Assembly: GCF_026788005.1 (NCBI RefSeq)
Contig: NZ_JABEPE010000004.1
Span: 62,001 to 126,000, forward strand
Length of the DNA: 64,000 bases
DNA from: Alteromonas sp. a30
Lineage (GTDB): Bacteria; Pseudomonadota; Gammaproteobacteria; Enterobacterales; Alteromonadaceae
Reading direction: 5' to 3'
Below, one piece after another: positions 28,301 to 37,300 of this stretch (position 1 is its first letter; every line of letters starts with the position of its first letter). The notes under the pieces were generated by a model that saw only the letters and a program-made list of their open reading frames with translations, was not told the origin of the DNA and did not search any database. The translations under genes were made by a program, and so were the position numbers.

Positions 28301-31300
28301 AACAAACGAGTACGCAGGATTTCGTGTCGTTGCACCAATATCTGCATGGCTTGCTCAAATAACGGCAATTGCAATGCACCAGATACATCAAATACCACTG
28401 GCACCAAATATTGTGAACGTGCGGGGTTTAACTGCTCAATGAACCACAAGCGACGCTGCATAGATGACGCAGGGAAAACATTGTTTTGCGATGCATTACG
28501 TGGCTGTTTACTAATGGGTTGTAACGCGGGTTCATCGTGTGTGACAGCGGTTTCTAATACCTTGGCTATCTCACCGAGTGAATTGACTTCGTACACCCGA
28601 TTAAGCGGAATCGTGGTGTCAAACTGTTTGTCGAGTTTGTTAACTAACAAGGCCAATAGCAAGGAGTGACCACCTAACGCAAAAAAGTTATCCGCAAGAG
28701 ACACTTCCTCACGTTTTAACAACGATTTGCTTAACTCAATTACCGCATGTTCATAAGGCGTTTCTGGCAACTTGGCATCCGCTTGAGGGCCTGCAATCGC
28801 AACAAATTCTCCAGTTTGCCATTGCTGCACCAGCGTACGACGGTCAATTTTACCCGTGGCTGTTTGTGGTAATTGTGGCAAGGTCACAATTCTGTCGGGG
28901 ATCATGTACGCCGGCACTTTTACCTTAAGCGCTTCTTTAATCTGCGCTTCATGCTGACTTTCCTGCGACGACTTAACGCACACCCACGCGACTAATTGCG
29001 CTCGGCTTTTTTCACTTTCTGGGATCATGGCGACCGCAGCTTGGGTGACATCAGTCACATCCAATAAGCTCGCTTCCACAGAAGATAACTCTATACGGAA
29101 ACCTCGATTCTTTACCTGTCCATCAGCACGGCCTTGATAATGCAACACGCCATCGTATGTAAAACGACCAATATCACCTGTGCGGTAAGCTGGCATAGGT
29201 GTCTCAGAGGTAGGGCAATACTCAGTGAAAGCTGATTGGGAGGATACATCTGCACCTAAATACCCTTGAGTGACTTGTTCTCCAGCAATGATAATTTCGC
29301 CCCATACGCCTGGCGGCACTGGCTGCATTTGCGCATCCACCACCGCAATAAAGGTGTTAGGCATGGGATGACCCAGCGCTGCGATCCCTGTTTTCGTTTT
29401 TGCTTCGGTGTCTGCCGTTTCGGCTAGATGCGCTTCACGAGAAACCGCATCGGCTGTCACCGCCACCGTGGTTTCTGTTGGTCCGTAAGTGTTCATCAAT
29501 TGAACATGGGCTGGTATAGCGTTAAACCATGCCGCCAATTTCTGGCTAGGTAAGGCTTCTCCACCAACAATGACTAAACGTAACCGGCCGCAGTCGATAA
29601 CGTTTTCAGGCTCCGATAACTGCTCAACTAAGATTTGCCAAAACGCTGTGGGTAAATCGAGTACGGTAATGCCATGCTGCTGGCAATAAGGCCAAAAGTC
29701 ATGTAACCGTTGATGCAGGTCATTCGGGCGAATGTGTAATCGCGCGCCGCTCCACAGCGCAGGGAAAATTTCCTCCACACTGGTGTCGAAGCTAAGACTG
29801 GAAAATTGCAAGACCGTATCTTCGGTGCTGATGCCGTAAGTTTGCTGCGCAGCCTGACAAAAATGACGCAAGTTATGATGCGATACCTGAACGCCTTTGG
29901 CTTTTCCTGTACTGCCGGAGGTAAAGATAACGTAAGCGCGTTGCTCCTTAGCAAGAGCGGCCGTCACAGGCACATTCAATGCGTCAACCATTGGCGCTTC
30001 TTGATTCACAATGAAGGCTAACTGTGCAACATCCAAAGTGTTATCTTCAGCGACGCGCAATACCAGCGCACACTGCGCTTGTTCAATAAATTCTTGTTTT
30101 TTCGGCAACGGCAATGCCGGGTCTAGTGGCAAATACGCCGCTCCCGCTTGCATAATCGCTAACATGGCAATCACCACATCCATTGAACGTGGTAAATCGA
30201 TGGCCACAATATTGTTAGCACTAACGCCGTTTGCTTGCAGTTGTTCCGACCAATACCCTACCTGAGCCAGTAACGCTTGATAACTCAACTCGCGCGCATC
30301 TTCACTTAAGGCAATGCTATTTGGCTGAGTTTGGGCAAAATGATTTAAAGCGTGTAACACCGAATCAAACTGTGGCTCAGCTAACGCTCCCTGACCAAAA
30401 TTCGTGAGTATTTCGCGCTGCGTGTCGCTGACAATATTAAGCTGACTCATGGGCTGAGAAGCATCACTCAGTATAGACGTTAACATCGCCGTATAGGCAT
30501 TGGAGATGTTCTCAATAGCCTGTTTACTGAACAAATCTGAGTTGTATTCGAAAATCGCAAACATGCCTTCTTCAAACAAACTCAGGTTAATATTCAAGTC
30601 TAATTTTGACGAGCCCGTGTCGCCGTTTAGCAAATACACATAATTTTCTAACGACTTAGGCCAAGGCGTATTTTGAAAATCGAACCCGGCTTGGAATAAA
30701 GGGTTATGCGAGCGATCATGTTGGAATTCTATTGCTTCTAAAATCCTGCCCAACGGCAAAGACGCATGCTCCATGTCGGTCATCATTTGCTGATGCGTCA
30801 ATTTCACGAATTCGGAAAAGGATTGGGATAAGTCCAACTGCCCGCGCATAGGTACATTTTCCGAGCACATTCCAATGAAACTACGGAAATTTTCGTCATC
30901 GCGATTGGCTCGGCTTACTCCCAAAATAATGTCGTTTTGCCGACTAATTCGTGCTAACAACAAATAAATCGTGGACAAGAAAAAGCTAAATAAAGTGACA
31001 TGTTGCTGTTTAGCAAATTCGGTAATTTGTTGTCCTTGATGTTCATCGATCCGATTAACCAACAAGGAACCATTAAAGGTTTGGCGCTCGCCTTTCGGCT
31101 TATCAAACGGCAACGCAAGCTGCTCAGAGCAATTCGCAAGCCGCGCTTTCCAATATTCGCTAGCTCGCTCGGCTTGTTTTTCGATTTGTTGTTGCTGATG
31201 CTTCACAAAGTCTTTGTAGCTATGATTTAGCTTGCCCAACATGGGTTTTACACCATCAGCACAGGCAAGGTACGCAGCGGCAAAGTCACGTAAAAAGACA

Positions 31301-31815
31301 CCAATTGACCAACCATCAAAAATAATATGATGTACTGTCATTTGAATCACATGACGCACTTCCGACAATTTCAATAATTCGAAGCGGAATAAGGTGTCTT
31401 TTTCTAAATCAAACGGCGTGGAAGCTTGGCGCAATGAGTCTTCAAGAATATAACCTTCCCAATCTTCTGGGATGTCTTCTTGAATGTCTACGAATGGCAT
31501 GTCGAATGTCACGTTGTCGCGCACCATTTGGCTTGGTGCATTACCATCGAAACTAAAACGTGTACGCAATACCGGATGCCGCGACACTACATATTCAAGC
31601 GCGTTTTTGACAACGGAAATGTCATTGATTGGACCATTTAGCACAATGCTCAACGGCATGTTGTACGCAGCACTTTGCGGGTACAAACGCTGATGCATGA
31701 AAATATCACGCTGACCAATCGCCAACGGGTATTTGCTCGCTCGACTTTTTAGGAGTTTTTGCAGTGCGGCGCGTTTTTCCTCGGCGCTCATCGCATCAAT
31801 ATTTATATTACTCAT
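25348..31815 (-). CDS. NRPS, modules 1 and 2 (C-A-T-C-A-T)
   Basis: A 2155-residue synthetase, the first peptide-forming protein after the acyl/PKS loader. Domains: C (HHIIFDGWS ~165), A (FDTSVEE ~678), T (GGHSL ~1048), C (HHAIVDAIA ~1245), A (FDISVFE ~1763), T (GGHSL ~2098). The first C domain should join the PKS-bound 3-hydroxyacyl chain to amino acid 1. The second has an unusual His motif: HHxxxD is kept, but the DGWS part reads DAIA. Pocket residues by eye are D-T-E-D-I-G-T-V-A (Glu239 and Asp278 suggest a basic substrate, weakly) and D-I-F-N-N-A-L-T-Y (close to an Ala-type code I recall). ATG start with AGGAG upstream; the stop overlaps the start of the next NRPS. Confidence 0.96.
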   Translation of the reverse strand: MSNINIDAMSAEEKRAALQKLLKSRASKYPLAIGQRDIFMHQRLYPQSAAYNMPLSIVLNGPINDISVVKNALEYVVSRHPVLRTRFSFDGNAPSQMVRDNVTFDMPFVDIQEDIPEDWEGYILEDSLRQASTPFDLEKDTLFRFELLKLSEVRHVIQMTVHHIIFDGWSIGVFLRDFAAAYLACADGVKPMLGKLNHSYKDFVKHQQQQIEKQAERASEYWKARLANCSEQLALPFDKPKGERQTFNGSLLVNRIDEHQGQQITEFAKQQHVTLFSFFLSTIYLLLARISRQNDIILGVSRANRDDENFRSFIGMCSENVPMRGQLDLSQSFSEFVKLTHQQMMTDMEHASLPLGRILEAIEFQHDRSHNPLFQAGFDFQNTPWPKSLENYVYLLNGDTGSSKLDLNINLSLFEEGMFAIFEYNSDLFSKQAIENISNAYTAMLTSILSDASQPMSQLNIVSDTQREILTNFGQGALAEPQFDSVLHALNHFAQTQPNSIALSEDARELSYQALLAQVGYWSEQLQANGVSANNIVAIDLPRSMDVVIAMLAIMQAGAAYLPLDPALPLPKKQEFIEQAQCALVLRVAEDNTLDVAQLAFIVNQEAPMVDALNVPVTAALAKEQRAYVIFTSGSTGKAKGVQVSHHNLRHFCQAAQQTYGISTEDTVLQFSSLSFDTSVEEIFPALWSGARLHIRPNDLHQRLHDFWPYCQQHGITVLDLPTAFWQILVEQLSEPENVIDCGRLRLVIVGGEALPSQKLAAWFNAIPAHVQLMNTYGPTETTVAVTADAVSREAHLAETADTEAKTKTGIAALGHPMPNTFIAVVDAQMQPVPPGVWGEIIIAGEQVTQGYLGADVSSQSAFTEYCPTSETPMPAYRTGDIGRFTYDGVLHYQGRADGQVKNRGFRIELSSVEASLLDVTDVTQAAVAMIPESEKSRAQLVAWVCVKSSQESQHEAQIKEALKVKVPAYMIPDRIVTLPQLPQTATGKIDRRTLVQQWQTGEFVAIAGPQADAKLPETPYEHAVIELSKSLLKREEVSLADNFFALGGHSLLLALLVNKLDKQFDTTIPLNRVYEVNSLGEIAKVLETAVTHDEPALQPISKQPRNASQNNVFPASSMQRRLWFIEQLNPARSQYLVPVVFDVSGALQLPLFEQAMQILVQRHEILRTRLFEQAGEPMQEVLATLAVPLHVEDVSNENPQEQSNLAEDYLNSIINQPIALDNAPLFHFAAMRFSPEKVRVFCLFHHAIVDAIATHIIFQELGDIYAQLLQGKQPETKTDALQYADYAVWQQGDEQLAQAKQEREFWLQYLEGAATSLSLPYDRSKGQSNTQLARYYRHQVNFGDKLSPLLSQVNSSSYPVCLFAVNLMLSHFSGQDDIVLASVTAGRDRQELHPIVGFFANTLLLRHRVDYQASFAAQLDAVKQSVMQAHQHQTLAFDEVVQLLGLSAADGEQVFDAMFLYEKEAPVNEAQFSGLQVDFVPSLLTQAKFPLSISCIEQDESWCFDWEYAADLFDHSSIEKMASHLSFIIEQLLTLDITNTTLRHLPHSPWQQKALQQAMQSPEISGPEKHALSRFWYQVAAQPEAPAVHHQGASLNYAQLGKRVQQYATWLQQQQVEAGDRVALCLAREPDLIAIILAVWQCQAVYVPVDPEWPSVRINQVLSLSQSRLFVCAPNMASEAYSVPVQVLDDALESQISAITDTAELPLPGSLEQLSHLIFTSGSTGTPKAVSVMHQGINSLINWAQNTYSAEQLSCVLAATPVTFDISVFELIVPVCSGGSVYLIDNILQLAEQALPVSLINTVPSVANALLEQQLIPASVNTLNLAGEALTGTLLSHLTQEYPALKVYNLYGPSEDTTYSTWHECQVNDSHNVPIGKPLDGTKALVVNSAGVILPEGAMGELYLSGEGLAAGYYQDQDRTDAAFVSYDIESDNVAASQTLRVYKTGDRVAYGKDGELRFYGRQDHQVKLHGRRIELDEITQVLLQQEAVKQALVMCENGHIVAFISPQQENVQALRDALSQQLPGYMVPTHLLSYDTLPVNAHGKTDRKRLSEDYVQQHNQQQAVPLSPQQQTIATLWQQVLGDAQLVLAPQSSFYQVGGHSLLLLRLRFALMNEFGVDVSLLQLMQNLTLETQANLLASLTSTTSTEVEEVEW

Positions 31816-31829
31816 TCTCTGCCGCTCTC

Positions 31830-32567
31830 CTAAATGACGGTTTGATTAATCAAAGCCGCAATTTGCGCTCGATGTTGATTCAGAAAAAAGTGATCGCCGG
31901 GATACACATGTACATCCGCGCCAGTGGAAGATAACTGTCGCCAGGCAGAAAGTGCCTCAGTGCTTACGCGAGGATCAGCATCACCACCTAACACAGTAAA
32001 AGGCACACCAAGGTCATCACGGATGCGGTATTCAAAGCTTTCACAGGCGGTAAGGTCTGCCCGTAAAATGGGCAATATTTGGGCGATAAGTTCAGGATGT
32101 TTCTTTACTTCATCAGGAATACCGCCCATGGCAATAATGGCTTTTAAAAAGCCGATTTTATCGAGTTGGTGAACCGGGTTTTCTTCTTGTAAAAATGGCG
32201 CTCTGGCACCGGAAAAGAACAAGTGTTGTGGGCGTTTAAGGTTATGCTCAACCAACGCTTTTTCGGTTAAAAACGCCACATAAGCGCCCATGCTATGACC
32301 AAAAAAAGCGAAAGGAATGGCCAGATGCGGACGCATCGCTGGCACCAAGCCATCAATTAACGCAGGCAAGTTTGTACAGGCCGTTTCATCCCCCCGAGAT
32401 TCGCGCCCCGGATAATGCACCGCCACTAGCTCTACCTCTTCGCCTAAGTATTGCGCCCAAGGCCGATAAACCTCAGGCCCAGCACCTGCGTAGGGAAAGC
32501 AAAACAACCTAAACTTCGGGCTATCACTTTTTTTTATCCAGCGTAGCCAAACAACTTGCGACTTCAC
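31830..32567 (-). CDS. Type II (editing) thioesterase of the NRPS/PKS cluster
   Basis: A 245-residue alpha/beta hydrolase of the GrsT/SrfAD family. The nucleophile is in GHSMG (~95), the acid in GGDADPRV, and the histidine in GDHFF near the C-terminus; the N-terminal FCFPYAGAG is characteristic. Such proteins hydrolyse misloaded acyl groups from carrier domains and keep the assembly line active. It sits between the exporter gene and the first NRPS gene, 14 bases before the NRPS start, so it is certainly in the operon. The start is GTG with a poor ribosome site (AGTGG), so it may depend on translation from the ABC gene upstream. It is a free-standing protein, distinct from the TE domain at the end of the last NRPS. 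Confidence 0.94.
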   Translation of the reverse strand: MKSQVVWLRWIKKSDSPKFRLFCFPYAGAGPEVYRPWAQYLGEEVELVAVHYPGRESRGDETACTNLPALIDGLVPAMRPHLAIPFAFFGHSMGAYVAFLTEKALVEHNLKRPQHLFFSGARAPFLQEENPVHQLDKIGFLKAIIAMGGIPDEVKKHPELIAQILPILRADLTACESFEYRIRDDLGVPFTVLGGDADPRVSTEALSAWRQLSSTGADVHVYPGDHFFLNQHRAQIAALINQTVI

Positions 32568-32595
32568 GTTACACCACTTGATTAACGACTTTTAA

Positions 32596-34275
32596 TTACT
32601 CAGATTTCTCCAGCACAGGCGCTGTCTTTTCCGTTGTTTTATCCTTGTAGTAATCCTCTACAATTTGCCCTTCTGCAAAGCGCACCACACGGTCAGCAAC
32701 ATCGTAGTAGTAGTCATCGTGACTGATAACGATCAGGGTTTTCCCTTGTGCTTTAAGCTCTGGCAGAATTTCGTGATAGAAAACACGCTTAAATTCCGGG
32801 TCTTGGTCTGCTGCCCATTCATCGAAGAGATAAATATCGCGTCCTTCAATGAATGCCGTCAGCAATGCCAAACGTTTTTTCTGACCTTGAGACAAATCCA
32901 AAGTAGAAAGCTGACGGTCGATGATGGAAACCTTGTCTTGCAGTTGCAGACGATTGATGTAGTGCTCTGCTTTTTCATAACTGCTGTCATCAAAAATGCC
33001 GTACAAGGTTTTAAACAGGTAGTAATCCGAGAAAATGACCGAGAAATGTTGGCGGTACGCGTCTTTGGTTTCGGTCGTGACTTCTTTGCCATTAAAGATA
33101 ATTTCCCCCGAAGTCTGTGAGTACAAACCAACAAATAAACGGGCAAAACTGCTTTTACCTGAACCATTGCCACCAATGACAAAAACTAACTCGCCAGGTT
33201 TAAACGCAATATTGAGGGGACCCAAGGTAAACCCAGACTCGCCTTCTTCGTGCTCGTATTCGTAGCAAAAATCTTTTAGTTCAATTGATTCAAATTGCTC
33301 AATGCTTCTGTGCGCAGCTTCAGACAAATCGTTGATGTCACGCTCGTCATCTTTTTGCAGAGATAAATCTAACGACTGAATTTTCTCCATGGAGATGTCT
33401 GCACTGTGGAACACAGGAAACGACCCAACAATCGCTGAAATCGGGCCACTCATGAATAACAGCATCAACACGAAGCCTGTTAGCACTTCGGCGGGATAAG
33501 TTGCATATTGGGTAACAACAAACAAAATAATCCCGATCAGAGCGTAGTAAATGAACTGCCCATAGGATTCAGCGACCGAGAAAATTTTGTTCCAGCCCCA
33601 CGATAACTCCATCATTTTTTGTGCCGTTGGGCGCAGTTCTTCGTTAGAAAAACCTAAACGACGTTGTGCGTGAATTTTCAGTTCTTTGTTGCCATCAATC
33701 AGGCCGTTGTAGTGAGAGATGAGTTCATCCCATTTATCACGACCTTGTTCCAATAATGGACGCGTGCGACGCACGATAAGCTCGTGAATGAAAATGCCAA
33801 AGGAAAACAAAGTAAGGAAAATCAGCGATAATTCCCACGACAAGTAAAATAAGTAAGAGAAGCACCCAGTAATAATCGCCAAGTTGATGCATTGCACTGG
33901 GAATTGCGTTAAGGCTTCGGTTACGCGATGAATGTCTTCGGTTAACGCCGCCATTAAACGGTCGCCACCTTGACGCTCAATGTTACGTAGCGAAGAAAGT
34001 AAGATTTGATCACACAAGGCAAGTCGCATTTTACGCACCGCGCGCGTTGATAAACGCAATAAAGCCAAACGTGAAGATAACTCTGCCATCAAGGCAATAA
34101 AGGCAACCGCCATGAAGATTGCTGCGGTATATTCAGCCGGGTTTTCGATTTTGGAGACCCGCTCATTCACTAGCGCAATCATAAAGGAGCTAGCAACACC
34201 GCTGATAACACCTGTGCCAATGGATAGCACCAAAAGCCAAGGCGAATATTTAATTAAAAAGGGTAAGACTTTCAT
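32596..34275 (-). CDS. Cyclic-peptide/lipopeptide ABC exporter, fused membrane and ATPase domains (SyrD/PvdE type)
   Basis: This 559-residue half-transporter has about six hydrophobic helices in residues 1-300, starting with a WLLVLSIGTGVISGVASSFM helix, and an ATPase domain from ~330. Walker A is GGNGSGKSS, the signature is LSQGQ, and Walker B is IYLFDEWAADQD followed by a switch histidine in VISHDD. Length and layout match the cyclic peptide export family (PvdE, SyrD), which moves non-ribosomal lipopeptides or siderophore precursors across the inner membrane. A homodimer is expected. It lies between the PKS loader and the thioesterase with gaps of 42 and 28 bases. An ATG start has CAGGA eight bases upstream. 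The substrate is inferred to be the product of this cluster. Confidence 0.94.
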   Translation of the reverse strand: MKVLPFLIKYSPWLLVLSIGTGVISGVASSFMIALVNERVSKIENPAEYTAAIFMAVAFIALMAELSSRLALLRLSTRAVRKMRLALCDQILLSSLRNIERQGGDRLMAALTEDIHRVTEALTQFPVQCINLAIITGCFSYLFYLSWELSLIFLTLFSFGIFIHELIVRRTRPLLEQGRDKWDELISHYNGLIDGNKELKIHAQRRLGFSNEELRPTAQKMMELSWGWNKIFSVAESYGQFIYYALIGIILFVVTQYATYPAEVLTGFVLMLLFMSGPISAIVGSFPVFHSADISMEKIQSLDLSLQKDDERDINDLSEAAHRSIEQFESIELKDFCYEYEHEEGESGFTLGPLNIAFKPGELVFVIGGNGSGKSSFARLFVGLYSQTSGEIIFNGKEVTTETKDAYRQHFSVIFSDYYLFKTLYGIFDDSSYEKAEHYINRLQLQDKVSIIDRQLSTLDLSQGQKKRLALLTAFIEGRDIYLFDEWAADQDPEFKRVFYHEILPELKAQGKTLIVISHDDYYYDVADRVVRFAEGQIVEDYYKDKTTEKTAPVLEKSE

Positions 34276-34317
34276 TGGTCATTCCTGTTTGCTGGCCCGA
34301 GGGCCAGCGTTAAACTT

Positions 34318-37300
34318 TTATTCTTCGGACAATTCACGCAGTAAGGCGTCAACTTCGTCGGCAGACATTTCGCTCAAATCGTCTTCCACGTTTTCCGTGC
34401 TAACGTCTTCGCTTGCTGCCACTTCGGTTTCCCCTTCTAGCATCTGATTTTTCAAAATCTCAGCCAGTTCGTTGATGTCATAGCCTTTCAGCAAGGTGAA
34501 GGTTTGGATAACCACATCCACGTAACCTTCAATCCGTGTTTTCAGCTCAAGCGCCACAATAGAATCCAAACCTAGCGCCGTAAGTGGCGTTGTTAGGCTG
34601 ACGGATTCAGGGCTGAGCATCATGGCTTGACTCACGGCTCTTACCAGTGCGTCTTTCACCGCTTCAAGCTGCTTTTCACTATCCCAATTTAGGATGTGTT
34701 CACGGGTAATCTTGCTCATCTGGCTTTGCGACAATGCTTGCTCTGGTACGAGATTGCTCACGAATGGCAACACCGCAATCGTTGGGAAGTAACGACTCCA
34801 AAGCGCCCAATCCATTGGTAAGCTGGCAACGCAACCTTGCAGTTTTTGCTCAATAAGCTCGTCCAATAACGCTAAGCCTTTTTCCAATGCAATGGTGCCG
34901 ATACCGTGCTCAGAGAGTTTGTCTAAGTTTTCCTCAGCCGCGGCCATACCAACGTCTTCCCAAGGTCCCCAACACACGCTCGTGCCCGGCAAACCTTGCA
35001 ATTTCCGGTATTCGGATAAGCCATCCAAGAAGCCATTCGCCGCCGAGTAGTTACTTTGTCCCGGAGAGCCAATAGCAGAAGCCAATGATGAGAACATCAC
35101 GAAGAAGTCGAGATCGTCTTGCTGTGAATGCACATGCAAGTTCCAAGAGCCTTGCACTTTGGCGGCAAAAACATCGAGGAAATGATCTTGTTCGAGTTGC
35201 AATAACAAGGCGTTACGCAACATACCTGCCGCATGGAATATCCCTTTGAGTGGCGGCAATGATTCACGTAGCGTTGCAAATAATTGCTTCACTTGTTCTT
35301 CATCTGCGACATCCACTGGGAAGGTGGTCACTTTCGCGCCCAACATTTCGATAGCCGCGATTTCGTCCATTTGTTTCAGTGACGGTGCTCGACGCCCTAA
35401 CAACACCAAGTTGCCAGCACCTTGACGCGCTAAACGTTTCGCTAATGACAAGCCCAATCCACCGAGGCCACCTGTCACTAAATAGGTGGCATCTTTGTGG
35501 TAAACAGAGTTTTGTGCTGTGTGCTCTCCTTCTGGCAATGTCAGAATAAACGGAGCATTGGCTTCAACGGCGATTTCGTTGTCGGTAAGCATTTGCACAA
35601 CTTGTACATCCGCTTTAATGCGCCCTTTTTGCAAGCCTTCAATGACGTATTCAAGCGAGGCTTTTACAAGGTCATAGTTGTGGGACACTAAGTCGTGAAT
35701 GTCTACCGCTCGCAACGCTTGGTTTGCGGTTAAGCGTAAGCGTTGCAAGTTCGCGCCCAAGCCTTGAGCTTCTGATGCCATGTCGATGAAAGTGCCGAAG
35801 CTGTGCATAAAGCCGCTGACATGTAACAAATCGGCATGGGTTAAGCAGTTAACGAACAAATCCACGCCGCGTTGTTTGGTTTGGAAATGCACGTTTTCTT
35901 GGGTGCAATCGGCAAGTGAGCCCATTAAGGTCACATGGCGATATTGCTCCGTATCAAGGTGCTGCGCAGACGTTGCCAACACTTTGGCACCAACCAGTTT
36001 CGCCAGTACGGCGAACGCAGAACCCAGCGCGGTTTCAATACCATTAACCCACACGTATTGGCCTTTTTGAATTTTGCCAAAATAACTCAACACGAGATGA
36101 GCGATCACGTTAGGCTGAATGGAACAACCGAACTTCGCGAGTGAGAAGTCACCTTCAACCTGCGTCAGCGCGTCTTTGTTCACACAAATATGGTTGCTTA
36201 AGGTGACAGGTATCATGGAGAACACGGTTTCTTGCGTGTCGGCAACGACGCCCGACCACAAGTTTACCTGTGGTACACCGCCTTCATGGGTGAGCTGCGA
36301 CGGCGCAATTAACACCTGATTCACATCCACACTCACTTGGTCTGCTCCAGCGAGTTCACGATAAGACTTCTGTTTACTTAAGTAACACGTGTCTTCATCC
36401 CAGCGCGGCACTAATTCGTAATCTGGATATTCTCGTTCTTGAGAACCGGCTTCTGGATCGAAGCGATAATTCATACGCGCAACAAAACGCTTACCCTGAC
36501 GAATCGCGACTTGATCTTCTTTACTATTGGAAGAGATTTCTGTGCACAGCACATCCATATCGTCTTCGTCGTATTCAGTGGGCAAGTCGATACGAGAAAT
36601 AGCATATTCAGGATGCTCAATAGCCACACTCTTACAGAAGCCCCAAATCGACGCTTGCGCCGGTTCAATGTTGTCACCTTCGAGCACGTTTTGACCATTC
36701 TGAGTGAGCATGTATACCCGAGGGCGTCCTGAAATGGCTTGCTTCGAAGCTGCTCCCATGGTGTAAGCCGCACTGATAATCGATAGGAACATGTCATGTC
36801 GGAAGTTCGCTAATTCAGTGTCAGCAAAAGGGTGTGTATCCAAAGCCCAGGCGTGAACAATGCCGATACATTGGCGATTGCCTTCAATGAACAAGGTTCG
36901 AATTAACGTGTCGATACTTTCTTGTGAAGTAGGATCAACCAAATAATCGCCCTTGTCATCGGTACCAAAAGCGTCACCTGTGCTCACTTTCAAGAAGCGC
37001 TGATGATTGTAGTTTAACCACGCACTCAATTGGCTAGATACGCCTTTGCTATCAGCTAATAGCAACCAGTAACCATTTTCACTATGAGGACGGGATTGTG
37101 TATCCACTTCTGGGGATTCTTCCCACTCGAAGAAATATTGCCAATAATCGGTATTTTGTGGCATCCCAGCATTACGACTGTGGCTATCGCTCGCAACAAA
37201 CGACAAGCTGTTTAGCGTGAGCAATAACACGCCTTCTTGGTCGTAAACGAACACATCAAAATCGGCAGCTTTTTCGGGGGTGTCTTTTAACGAGACCTCC

